The notes under the pieces: generated by a model
The model's database searches: none
What the model saw: the letters and a program-made list of their open reading frames with translations, nothing else
What the model was told of the DNA's origin: nothing
Made by a program: the position numbers and the translations under genes
From: Lingula anatina
Lineage: Eukaryota > Brachiopoda > Lingulata > Lingulida > Lingulidae
Reading direction: 5' to 3'
NCBI RefSeq assembly: GCF_001039355.2
Contig: NW_019773514.1
Span: 1,580,292 to 1,608,846, forward strand
Length of the DNA: 28,555 nt
Shown here: piece by piece, positions 19,867 through 28,555 of the stretch
Layout of the letters: each line of letters begins with the position of its first letter
Numbering within the stretch: position 1 is the stretch's first letter

Positions 19867-20183
19867 GTAACTGTTTCGACGGCGAAATTATTTCAATAAG
19901 AGATACGCAAAGCGTTCGATAAAATATAGTCGGAACTACTCGTAGGTTATCAAGAAAAGGAAAGGGACAAACATTTTTTATTACAGGAAAAAGTAATAAA
20001 AAATAGGACCTAATAGTCTTATAGTGGGGTGTTAAACGAAGTCTCCCCCACAAAATAATACTTATGAATGCATTTTTATAATAGGACTACACGTATCTAC
20101 CCATGTAACAGTCATTAATGAAGACGAAAAAATAGAAATATTTTTTTGGAAAATTTGCAATAAATTACTTTCCAAGTATAGAA

Positions 20184-20226
<43 letters not shown>

Positions 20227-20252
20227 ACTACTACTACTACTACTACTACTAC

Positions 20253-20300
<48 letters not shown>
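20184..20300 (+). repeat. Compound trinucleotide microsatellite
   Basis: (TAC)n, (TGC)n, (TAC)n and (TAA)n follow one another. The tract abuts the 5' end of the retrotransposon relic and creates poly-Ile/poly-Ser open frames on the minus strand that are not genes. Confidence 0.9.
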
Positions 20301-20302
<2 letters not shown>

Positions 20303-22473
20303 GAATCAACAACGAAATCGAAAAGGGTCCAACAATCAAAGAGAGAGAGAAGAAACAACTGGAAAGCAAGCTCAACATCAAGAAGAAGGAAGACATACCA
20401 GCAGTTTAGGAAACTCTCAAACAAAAGATACAAGCAAAAGTACAGAGGCTGGGGAAAAAGAAGATCGATGTTAATGAACCACCCACTATCCAAGAAGTTG
20501 AGGAGTTCTGGAGCAAAATATGGGAGAACAACAAAAGACACAATGATTAGGCTACTTGGATCCAACAAGAACAGGACCTCGCAGAACCAGGAATGGTCAG
20601 AAATCAATATCACAGAGACCACTGCCGCCATAAACAAGACCAGCAATTAGAAGGCACCTAGGATAGATGGTGTTGCCAACTTCTGGATCAAAAACCTCCC
20701 TAGCACACACGAAGACCTAGCAAGGGTTTTAGAAACATCATAGACCCCCTATGGGTACGAATCACAGAACGGCAAAGTTAACCACCTCTTCTACATGGAT
20801 GACCTGAAGACCTTTGCCAGAAGATGGCCAACAGACAGGCCTTCTCACCATCGTCAAGGCCTTCAGTGATGACATCAAGATGGAGTTTGGACTCGACAAA
20901 TGTGCAAAAGCCACCTTTAAGAGAGGACGGCTAGCTAAGACCACCGATATCAACCTTGGCATCGACACCATCATCAAGGAAATAGAACAAGAGGGCAAAT
21001 ACAAGTACCTAGGAGTGAACGAGAGAGATGGCATCCAACACACCGCCACGAAGGAAAAGGTTCGGAAAGAGTTCTTCAGGAGAGTGAGAATGGTACTGCA
21101 GAGCGAACTCAACGCGGCCAACCGATATGAGGCTATCAACACCCTAGCTTTACCTGTAATGACATACAGCTTTAACATCATCAACTGGAAAATGAGCTAC
21201 ATCAGAAGACTAGACACCAAGACCAGGAAGATAATGACCATGGAAAAGATGCACCACCCAAAAGCTGATGTTGACAGGCTGTACCTTCCAAGAGCAGAAG
21301 GAGGAAGAGGCCTGGTCCTACTCGAACTGTCCTTCAAAATTACCACCACAGGCCTAGACACATACCTGACATCAACAGAAGACCCACTCCTCCAACTAGT
21401 GAAACATCATGAGAATAGAAAAAAGCTCTACTCGATCAAAAATGAAGCCTTAAAATTCAAGCAGGAGCTGAAAATCCCAGAAATACCACCAACCGAGAAT
21501 GAAGCGACAACAAAGTATGCCCGCAGAGTCAAACAGAAGAAAAAGAGCATGGCCAGCTATAAATGCGGAAGACCTGGAAAGAAAAGACAATACATGGGAA
21601 GTACCCAAAAAAGACCAAAGAGGCAGATGTATAACAAGAAAAGACCAACAAATGGCTCAAGACAAACGGACTAAAAGCTGAGACAGAAGGCCTGATCATT
21701 GCCGCACAAGACCAGAGTCTGGCTACTAGAGCCTACCACCATCACTTCATCAAAGATGGAACTGACACACAATGTAGGATCTGTGGAAGATACGAAGAGA
21801 CCATTGACCACACCATCTCAGGCTGCCCAGAACTGGAAAAGACAGAGTACATTCACCGACATAACAAGGCAGCAACCTACCTGCATTGGAATATCTGCAG
21901 GGAATACAAGATCAAGACAGCTGACAAATGGTATAAACATCAGCCCAACACAGTCACTGAGAACAATGAGATCACCATCCTATGGGACATGCCCATACAG
22001 ACAACATTACATCAACATACACAGAGATCAAAGCGAATGGACCAGATATCGTCATCAAGAACAAGAAAAACAAGGAATGCACCCTTATAGACATGGCAAT
22101 ACCATCAGAACGCAACACCTCTGTCAAGGTAACAGAAAAACTGTCAAAGTACAAGGACCTGGAGATCGAGATCAACAGAATGAGGGGAAAAAGGACCATA
22201 ACAATACCTGTGGTCATTAGAGCTCTGGGACTTGTGAAGAAAGGATTAGAGAAATACACCGACAAAATCCCTGGAAACACCAACATCCATGAAGTCCAGA
22301 AGATAGTCCTCCTCGGAACTACACACATACTACGGAGGATGCTATCAATGAAGTAGAAAGGAACAACTACCCTCTAGCGCCTCAGGACCATTGTTTGGAT
22401 CCAGCACTTTAGGTCGTAATAAACAACGCAGAAAGAAAACTAAATAATAACAATAATTATTATTATTGTTATT
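20303..22473 (+). pseudogene. R2/Hero/NeSL-type non-LTR retrotransposon, internally deleted
   Basis: It lies in the intron between exons 6 and 5, opposite strand. Order: FWSKIWENNKRHND and NWKAP-type RT finger motifs with stops (20320-20740); then, after an internal deletion, VNHLFYMDDLKTFA with the YxDD catalytic box (about 20779); a thumb region in the frame 20814-21540 (YKYLGVNE, MHHPKADVDRLYLPR); a CCHC finger CRICGRYEETIDHTISGC (about 21775); and a restriction-like endonuclease GPDIVIKN...LIDMAIP with the PD...D motif (22036-22107). Frames shift near 20815, 21540 and 22000. The last frame stops after RRMLSMK at 22356, followed by a short UTR with AATAAA and an (AAT)-rich tail. The RT segment between the fingers and YMDD is missing. 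Confidence 0.85.
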
Positions 22474-22522
22474 TTTACGATGCAAACCCGTTTGAAGTTT
22501 ATCTGCATAAGCAAGAGCTTAC

Positions 22523-22592
22523 TTCGTTCTCTTCTTACACGGCAGATAATCCATTGTGGCCGAAAAATGCATTGAACTACAGTTCTGACAGC
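22523..22592 (-). CDS. Exon 5: TNFR-like cysteine-rich segment
   Basis: Acceptor TTTATTTTAG|GC and donor ACGAA|GTAAGC bound 70 bases, phase 1 to 2. It encodes GCQNCSSMHFSATMDYLPC and KKRT. This matches the middle of a TNFR module: CxxC, an FS turn, then PCKxxT. Splicing to exon 6 makes the next residues NCSAEDKC, completing the CK..TNC spacing expected in the family. Confidence 0.9.
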
Positions 22593-23165
22593 CTAAAATA
22601 AACAAGAACATTTAAATGAGCTAAAAAATCACATGCCGCGGGTGAAGCTTTTAACTTTTAAAGCTTGAAAGCTTTCATAAAACAGAAAGTAAATACTGTT
22701 CAAGACTAACTGCATGTTTTCAATTTGTGACAACAATGCTTGAAAAGTGTGTAAAACTTAAAAGTTGCTAATTAAACTATTTAGTGATGTTCATTAAAAA
22801 TAAAATAAGTGATTTTGTTGATTATATCCCACAGACTTCATAGCAAAAATGTTTGCACTCTTATTGAAATATTCATTCATTTTTTTTTTTTTTTTTTGTT
22901 ATATGTAAACTATCATGTAAACAACTGCTGTCTCAGCATAAAAATAAATGTCAAAAGCTCAAGGAAGTTAATTTACAGATCAAAATTTTAAATTATCTGT
23001 TCATTACCTGTAGATATATAACCAAATATTTTACATTTCCTTTTCAAGTTTATATTTATTTATGAGACGTTATATATGAAATATATGTCATCCAATTAAA
23101 TCTGAAATACTCGGACATTTTCGCAAGAGACACGGAAACGACCGAATAACTCCGACTTCACTTAC
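22593..23165. other. Intron between exons 5 and 4: nothing recognised
   Basis: AT-rich intron with a T-run near 22880. I see no repeat family or gene. Confidence 0.5.
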
Positions 23166-23332
23166 CATCTCGTTCCGGTTCCTGTCCTGGCGGGCAATTA
23201 TTTACCAAACACTCCTTTGTTATCTGCTGGTTGTTAGCATTTCTATAGCCGAGAAAGCAGTCACCACACACAGAATTTGATGTCGAGTTTCCTGCGAATT
23301 TGGTTACTCTGAACCGCTTGTTGCAGTCAACG
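23166..23332 (-). CDS. Exon 4: TNFR-like cysteine-rich segment
   Basis: The acceptor TAATTTACAG|CG and donor GAGATG|GTAAGTG bound 167 bases, phase 2 to 1. The translation includes NVDCNKRF, a glycosylation site in GNSTSNS, VCGDCFLGYRN and CLVNNCPPGQEPERDG. The NCPPGxEPxRDG turn is the classic first-cysteine motif of a TNFR repeat, so one cysteine-rich module ends and another begins here. This is the most family-like part of the ectodomain together with exon 5. Confidence 0.9.
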
Positions 23333-23684
23333 CTGTAAATTATACATTATGATAAATAATTATTCACTTGATTATTATAATTATTCTCTTGGTTTAGTTT
23401 TAAATTGCATAAGATCAAACTTCACTAGTGTAAATAGTTTGAATAAAAACATAAGGCCTGCAAGAAAATCGATATAAAAAACAATACAAATCGAACAAGT
23501 CAATAAACTTGGTTTATCTACTACGCAGTGTTCGTAGATTAAACATTCAGGCATAGCAAGGCAACATATAAATAATTCAAACCCAAAACATAAATGATCG
23601 ACTTTTGCATATTAAAATGGGATTGTTTTTATTAAAAGTAAAACTTAATAAAAAGATATCCAAAAATTATGAAAAAAATATTAC
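23333..23684. other. Intron between exons 4 and 3: nothing recognised
   Basis: AT-rich; no motif or repeat of note. Confidence 0.5.
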
Positions 23685-23808
23685 TTCGGTTCGCAGCTCG
23701 TACTGCCCATTGCCAGTGTAGTCGTGGTCTCTTGCCTTGTGCCCGTCTCACATGGGTCACATGCTGAGGAATACGGGTCGCCCTCCTCACAGGCCACTGC
23801 CTTCGCTC
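23685..23808 (-). CDS. Exon 3: TNFR-like cysteine-rich segment
   Basis: The acceptor TTGTTTTCAG|GAGCG and donor CCGAA|GTAATA bound 124 bases, phase 1 to 2. It contains ACEEG, ACDPCETGT and SCEP. The CxxC followed by a GT turn is typical of TNFR cysteine-rich modules (compare CxPCxxGTY in the family). The first 20 or so bases of this exon, with its acceptor, recur in degenerate form in the tandem array just upstream in the intron. Confidence 0.88.
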
Positions 23809-24495
23809 CTGAAAACAAAAATATTCACAAGCTTTAAGCCGTTGAGGGAGCATTTTTCTTAAATTGCACTTCATGTAATTTTATTGGTAATTATCTAAAT
23901 ATCGTCACAGGCATCTGCCTTCTCATCTGAAAACAAAAATAAGCTAGCTTAAAATCATGGGGCGCCCATTTTTTTTTAAATTGAGCTTCATGTAATTCTA
24001 TTGGTAAATATCGCTGCCTTCTGTCCTGAAAACAAAAATATCCACAAGCTTAAAGCCGTGAGGGACCTGATTTTTCTTAAATTGAACTTCATGTACTTTT
24101 GCTGGTAAATATCGTCATTTTTCTTAAATTGCACTTCATGTAATTTTATTGGTAATTATCTAAATATTCACAAGCTTAAAGCCGTGGGGTACCCATTTTC
24201 TTTAATTGAACATCATGTTATTTTATTGGAAAATATCGTCACAGGCAGCTTCCTTCTGTCCCAAAAACAAAAACAGTGGGTTGTCCATTTTTCTTAAAAT
24301 GAACTACGTGTAATTCTATTGGTAAATATCATCACAAACAGTGGGTTGTCCATTTTTCTTAAAATGAACTACGTGTAATTCTTTTGGTAAATATCATCAC
24401 AAGCATTCTGTCCCGAAAATGAAAATATTCACAAGCTTTAAGACAAGGTGCGACCAATTTTTATTAAATTGAACTTCATGTAGTTTTATCGGAAA
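23809..24495 (-). repeat. Irregular tandem array that includes a copied splice acceptor
   Basis: About eight degenerate units are anchored on TTCATGTAATTxTATTGGTAA at 23871, 23988, 24089, 24136, 24213, 24305, 24370 and 24476. Spacing runs from 47 to 117 bases. Several units carry a copy of the exon 3 acceptor and exon edge. Two retain TTTTCAG (exon-like edges at 23926 and 24025); two have lost the AG (near 24270 and 24413). A 64-base unit with AAACAGTGGGTTGTCCAT is duplicated almost exactly. Confidence 0.82.
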
Positions 24496-24997
24496 TAATC
24501 AGCCCATTACATCGAATATCAATGACGCACCTTTGAATGCAACAGGTGGGGCCGAGTTTTATTGATGAGTCACGGAATTCAATAAATGAGTAAGCTAAAG
24601 CTTAAACTGACGTATGGAGAAAAACAAAAAGAAAAAAAAAAACAAAAGAGAACGCGATCAAAACAGCCTCATGAAAATGTTCAAGTCAATAATTTGCCTA
24701 TGGAGTCTTGAGAGGGATCAATTTGGAAAAAAAGGGAGAGGTATTCGTATTAAAGTATGATGATTTTTTGGCTGTTGGCTAATATATGACTTAACTACGA
24801 AATATTTTAATTAGAGAAAATAACCAAATTCATTTATAAACTGTTTTACCAGAGAAAGGAAAAAAATAAATTGAGAAAAAAATTTAAAAAGCTCTTTGCT
24901 ATACTTTTTTGATGCCTAAAATAACATTAAGGCGTCATTTTGGCATTGAGTGACACCGCTAAATATATCTTGTGAGAAATCAAACTGAGACCTTGGT
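24496..24997. other. Intron between exons 3 and 2: no feature recognised
   Basis: A-rich intron sequence between the tandem array and the TIR element. Confidence 0.45.
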
Positions 24998-25351
24998 CAG
25001 GGGCGGATTCAGGGTTTTTTTTAAGGGCGACCCTCTTTCCCGGGACTGCTATAATCATTGACTTTGTTAACCTAAGAAGTAAAAATAGTAAAAAAAAAAA
25101 AAACTCGAAAATACTGGGTGAACCCGTGGATTGAAAGACGCCCCTTGAAAGGCGATTACAAACATTTGATGAAAGAACTTCGACTTGAAAAACAAGAAGT
25201 TTTCATTTCTTTCCTGAAAATAGAACCAACAATGTTTTGTGAAGACTACACCCTCGCCTAACGAAACCAGTGCTGTAATAAAAACAAACTTGCATACGTT
25301 TTAATCCTTATTTATCTCATAATGCTCTTTAATATTTTCTTGGTCAAATAC

Positions 25352-25640
25352 TTTGAGGTCGCAAGGCCTGTGCAGTTTCGGTCAAACTGAACAAAAAACC
25401 TCTTTGCGACTTGCAACTGTCACCGGTTGCAAAAAGGTCGGCGACCGGTTGCAACAACTCGCAAAGTGGTTTCCAAATGAACGCTGGGTTAATATCCAGT
25501 TGCGCCGGTTTTCGGTGCAGCACCGATAACCTCCTGGCGACCGAAAAACTTACTTGTGGGATCCAACCGGTTACTAACAGGTTGCTGACTGCTTTGCAAC
25601 TGATTTGCAACCGAATGTGTGGTTTTCCCTTTGTCTTTTT
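25352..25640. repeat. Left array of degenerate GGTTGCAA motifs
   Basis: GGTTGCAA, TTGCAACC, GCGACC and close variants recur in both orientations (CCGGTTGCAAAAAGG, GACCGGTTGCAACAACTCGC, TTTGCAACTGATTTGCAACC). The motif density makes open frames on both strands, which I do not call genes. Confidence 0.6.
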
Positions 25641-26144
25641 AACCCTAGGCGTTTGCCACTTACAATACAACGTAATTAAATCGTGACAAGTCATGCGCAT
25701 CGTGTACTTTTTACACTCTCATGTTTGTTGTGTTGAAACTATTTTTATTTAAGTCTATTGGACACATTTTACGATTTGTTCATTTATCTGTGGATAATTT
25801 TGATTAAATTGATTTTATTTTCAGTTTTCTCTGCATTCGTGTACTTGTTTCATTGTTTACTCTGATAATATGGCTTTGCAAATTTTTAATAACATACAGC
25901 GTAAAAACGTACATTGCTTTTATCATCACATATTTTTTTTTTTTTTTTGGTTTCGTAAGTGTGAAATACCTGGTATATGAAAGCCTTGGCAATTAGTATA
26001 AAATATTGCCAACAAATGCAATTGATGTTTTGTTTTTCTAAAACATTATAATTGATGACCTTGATATTTATTTAGAAGGTTTACATAACAAATTATGAAA
26101 AAGTCTTTGCCCATATAGACCACCATCCTACGCCTATTTCATTG

Positions 26145-26600
26145 CAGTCGCTTGCAACCTTCCTGCAACATATTTTCGAACGCCTGCGATCGGTAAAAAA
26201 AACCCTGTTAGCGACAAAGATACTAAAGACCGTAAAACAACCATGCAGTTACAACTGCAACCTTCTAGCAACCTGCTGCCGACTACTTGCGACTGGTAAA
26301 AAACTTGTAAACGACCAGTCGACTAAATACGGTCAATCGACCGTGCAGTTGCAAATGGTATGCTACTGGTTATAGCAACCTACTGACAACCAAGAAGAGA
26401 CCGATAGGCAACCTTCAGGATACCGATAATTTTCATCTTTACTCGCACTGGTTGTCGGTGCACAAAAAATGGCCTTCATGTGTCAACGATCGCAGACGAC
26501 CTGTAAGCAACCTTATGCGACCTCTTAAAAACCTATGGCAACCTCCTTGCGACTGAGGTTGCAAAGAGGTTGCCAAAAGGTTGCAAGCGCAGTGTGACCC
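26145..26600. repeat. Right array of degenerate TTGCAACC motifs
   Basis: CTTGCAACC, CTGCAACC, AGCAACC and GGCAACC recur about every 20-40 bases. The array ends in GGTTGCAAAGAGGTTGCC and AAAAGGTTGCAAGCGCAG. It mirrors the left array across about 500 bases of ordinary sequence, as subterminal repeats of a DNA transposon would. Confidence 0.6.
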
Positions 26601-26812
26601 AGGCTTTAGCTAGTCAAAATTCTTATTTCAAGAGGGGACCATTGGTTTGATTTTTTTTTTCAGAAATCGAAGGGGCTGGGGTCTAAATCCGCCCCCCGAC
26701 CCCCTCTAAATCCGCCCCTGTTGGTAAAGGGTTACAAAATTGGTTTTAAAAAATGACTCTGGTAGAGAGCAGATTTTGGCGTGCAGAGGGTATGAGACTC
26801 AGGTTGCCCTAC

Positions 26813-26969
26813 CTGGACCACAAGTTACATCTTGACAGCAAATTTGTATCATGGTTATTTCATCTCCGACCCGTCTCTCCCTGGTCACCACCACGAAGCC
26901 ATTCTCACACTGTAGGCCGCCTACCCCAAGAACGGTCACAGAGAACACCGTGATAGCCAAGATAAAATC
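26813..26969 (-). CDS. Exon 2: signal peptide core and start of ectodomain
   Basis: The acceptor TTTATTTTAG|GAT and donor CCAG|GTAGGG bound 157 bases, phase 0 to 1. The translation opens with DFILAITVFSVTVLGVGG, a typical signal-peptide hydrophobic core. Small residues before LQC make cleavage near GG|LQ plausible. The mature part has four cysteines in a QCENG...ICCQDVTCGPG pattern, ending with the CGPG that starts the next cysteine module. The protein is therefore targeted to the secretory pathway, which fits the transmembrane exons downstream. Confidence 0.85.
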
Positions 26970-27294
26970 CTAAAATAAACAAACAAATTAATTTATTACA
27001 TTGTCCAATATGTACATGTATGCACAAACAAATTAAGAAATAAATAAATTTAAAATGTGGATGTCTGAGTGAATAATTATATAAGATGATTAATGCCGAA
27101 GTGATTGAAAGATACTTATAAAGTTATAATTATTATGAACATCTGCCTTTGCTCAGGAATTTAAATATTTCTGTTACAAAAAAGTTTGGGCGAGATATAT
27201 TTAACTCATCCGATAAAGATCAAAAATCGAAACATTAAATAAATTGAAAGAAGAGAATAAAACACGTTTATTTAACCAGGTTATACTATTTTAC

Positions 27295-27336
27295 CACTCG
27301 GATATACCATAGCATAGTGGAATTCTCGATAAACAT
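27295..27336 (-). CDS. Candidate exon 1: start of the signal peptide
   Basis: Exon 2 opens in phase 0 inside a hydrophobic stretch, so a short upstream exon must supply the ATG. This candidate has in-frame ATGs at 27336 and 27315 and ends GTG|GTAAAA in phase 0. It would add MFIENSTMLWYIRV (or MLWYIRV) before DFILAITVF. The 27315 ATG has A at -3. The intron would be about 325 bases. Rival solutions are exons ending exactly on the start codon, ATG|GT, at about 27309, 28294 or 28534. The last has a good Kozak context after joining. The choice cannot be made without transcripts. Confidence 0.3.
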
Positions 27337-28555
27337 GGGTTTTCAATAGTCCAAATGTCCATAAATTATTGCTTAGAGATTCAAATCTCTGTTCAAGCAA
27401 GACTTGCCTTGAAGGAAATTTTTTCATTGTTGTTTGAAGCCATGAAAGGGTGGCCGTTTCGATCTATCTCCAACTATATAGTCTTAAGCGGAGTGTTCGA
27501 TGCACTGGAGGGCCGCACGGGCCGCGAATCTCTGCACGCCCCTGAAACTTAAATAATTCACACTCATGTTCTTTATGTTTTATTATGTACAGAATATGCA
27601 GCGACTCGAAGAAGTTGCTTTAACCCTGGCTCTTTCTATATTCTGCGTACTTATCACTTTAACTATGTTGCCATGGAGAAAATATGGTCACATGGCTAGT
27701 GATAATCTATATCTTCCTAAATTTATTAGATAAATGAAGTAAAAAAGATAAAACAAACAAACATAAATTCTCTATACCTGTGTAACGGTTACTACACTAA
27801 GTACAGCTTTATTTACCTCGGGATTATGATTTTTAAGTTTTACTTTGCAACTTGCTTTTATGCGTAAAAAAAAAATTAATAATAATAATAAAAGACTGAT
27901 CATGTGCACCGTCTGGACACGTGCTACCGCTGTCTCTAACACATTGTGGGTACACTAAGGCCTATATTACATATTTTACATTTGTTCAAACAGTCATACT
28001 CTAGCACTCCCGTTATCTAATTAATATTATATTCATTCATGAGTAAGCCTGGAAATTTGGTGACAAACACTGGTGTGACTGTTGTGACTGAATACGCCTA
28101 CTCGTCTCTGCTGCAATGTACCTGTACATATACTCAGTGTTGTCACCAGTGTCCAAACAACCCACCAAACACATATCGCCATTTACATAACGTTACCATA
28201 ACGTTTTTTTTATATATAATAATGTAACAATGTGGTAACGTAATCAAAACGCTATGTGTTTGTTGCTGGGAATAGTAACACCAGTGTCATCACGCACCAT
28301 GTCATCAACTCTCCAGGGTATAGGCTTACTGAATAACCCGGAAGTGTTTCGTATCGATAAATGTAAACCCTTTCTCCATGGATAGGACGTAATATATAAG
28401 TCTCCGCATGAATATGTTTCTCCCGGTATTGTGTAGTATGCTTTAAGAGATATTTGGCAAATCCTACAAGAAAGATATTAGAGGTGATTCTGCTAAAACC
28501 GAGCGACGAGTCACCAAATCTCAGAGATCATACCATGCTGTCGTGTTTTATTAAC
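27337..28555. other. Upstream flank of the receptor gene
   Basis: Probable promoter side. No core promoter could be identified. At 28060-28290 a diverged inverted pair (ACACTGGTG...CACCAGTGT, CCAAACACATA...ATGTGTTTG) looks like an old MITE. Alternative first exons ending ATG|GT lie near 28294 and 28534. Confidence 0.4.

Larger units (their letters stand above)
24998..26720. mobile_element. TIR transposon relic with nested repeat arrays
   Basis: CAGGGGCGGATTCAG at 24998 and its inverted partner CAGGGGCGGATTTAG ending at 26720 are flanked directly by TTGGT on both sides (24993-24997 and 26721-26725). No transposase remains. The TIR sequence resembles hAT-like non-autonomous elements, but a 5-base duplication is shorter than the 8 expected for hAT, so the superfamily is left open. 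Confidence 0.65.
3395..27336 (-). other. Gene locus: TNFR-like receptor with ZU5-UPA-Death tail
   Basis: Sixteen exons on the minus strand were assembled from splice consensus, phase continuity and domain content. Order: signal peptide (exons 1-2), cysteine-rich TNFR-like ectodomain (2-6), first transmembrane exon (7), PTS-repeat exon with stop (8), stalk exons (9-10), second transmembrane exon (11), linker (12), ZU5 (13), UPA-like (13-15), Death domain (16). Exons 2-6 plus 9-16 sum to 2544 bases, exactly 848 codons with only the final stop. Exons 2-8 sum to 1656 bases, 552 codons including the exon 8 stop. Known family facts: ZU5-UPA-Death modules occur in UNC5, PIDD and ankyrins, and TNFR ectodomains bind TNF-family ligands. 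That one polypeptide carries both is inferred from phase and strand continuity. Two adjacent genes remain possible, but no separate first exon was seen for the left half. Confidence 0.75.

Noticed and set aside
19454-20646. Minus-strand open frames with poly-Ile, poly-Leu, poly-Ser or poly-Ala
   Set aside because: They are translations of the trinucleotide microsatellites at 19810-19864 and 20184-20300. The run of Ile/Leu is not a membrane protein.
23809-24495. The regularly spaced repeats resemble a CRISPR array at first sight
   Set aside because: Units are degenerate and irregular (47-117 bases), spacers are not unique, and the setting is an animal intron.
25344-25700. Open frames on both strands (118 and 91 codons)
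   Set aside because: They are produced by the degenerate GGTTGCAA array inside a transposon relic.
3395-27336. Two separate genes: a TNFR gene ending at 17471 and a ZU5-Death gene starting near 14.2 kb
   Set aside because: Not excluded, but less favoured: no ATG exon or signal peptide was found for the left part, and phases match across the gap for every exon choice tested.

Overview
This is a window of animal nuclear DNA, AT-rich and intron-rich. Almost all of its coding information lies on the minus strand, in one multi-exon gene read from right to left. I rebuilt the exons by hand from GT/AG splice sites, codon phase and conserved residues. The mosaic of phase-1 extracellular exons, the Penelope-like and R2/Hero/NeSL-type retroelement relics and the many foldback elements suggest a marine invertebrate. 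I cannot name the phylum from the sequence.

Right third (about 27.3 kb down to 19.7 kb): a split signal peptide and four further exons encode a cysteine-rich ectodomain of the TNF-receptor (TNFR) type. Its introns hold a TIR transposon with nested repeat arrays (24998-26720), a tandem array that has copied the edge of an exon (23809-24495), and a broken endonuclease-bearing non-LTR retrotransposon (20303-22473).

Middle (19.2 to 9.4 kb): the gene offers two membrane anchors. Exon 7 carries one transmembrane segment. It is followed by exon 8, a Pro/Ser/Thr-rich exon made of about twenty 8-residue repeats and ending in a stop codon. Further on, a 30-base exon, a 57-base exon and a second transmembrane exon lead to the intracellular modules. 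All these internal exons are phase 1-1, so several combinations keep the reading frame.

Left part (8.4 to 3.4 kb): a linker exon, a ZU5 exon, two UPA-like exons and a terminal Death-domain exon follow, then polyadenylation signals. The ZU5 exon carries a His-Phe-Ser triplet where PIDD-type ZU5 domains cut themselves. The joined exons without 7 and 8 form one uninterrupted frame of 848 codons including the stop (plus exon 1). The model is a single-pass TNFR-like receptor with a ZU5-UPA-Death tail, plus shorter isoforms that end in exon 8. A truncated Penelope-like element with a 15-base target duplication sits in the intron before ZU5, and a foldback with hammerhead-ribozyme-like pieces sits before the linker exon.

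Bases 1 to 3100 hold no firm gene. They contain a TTAA-flanked MITE and one candidate alternative terminal exon (2314-2472).
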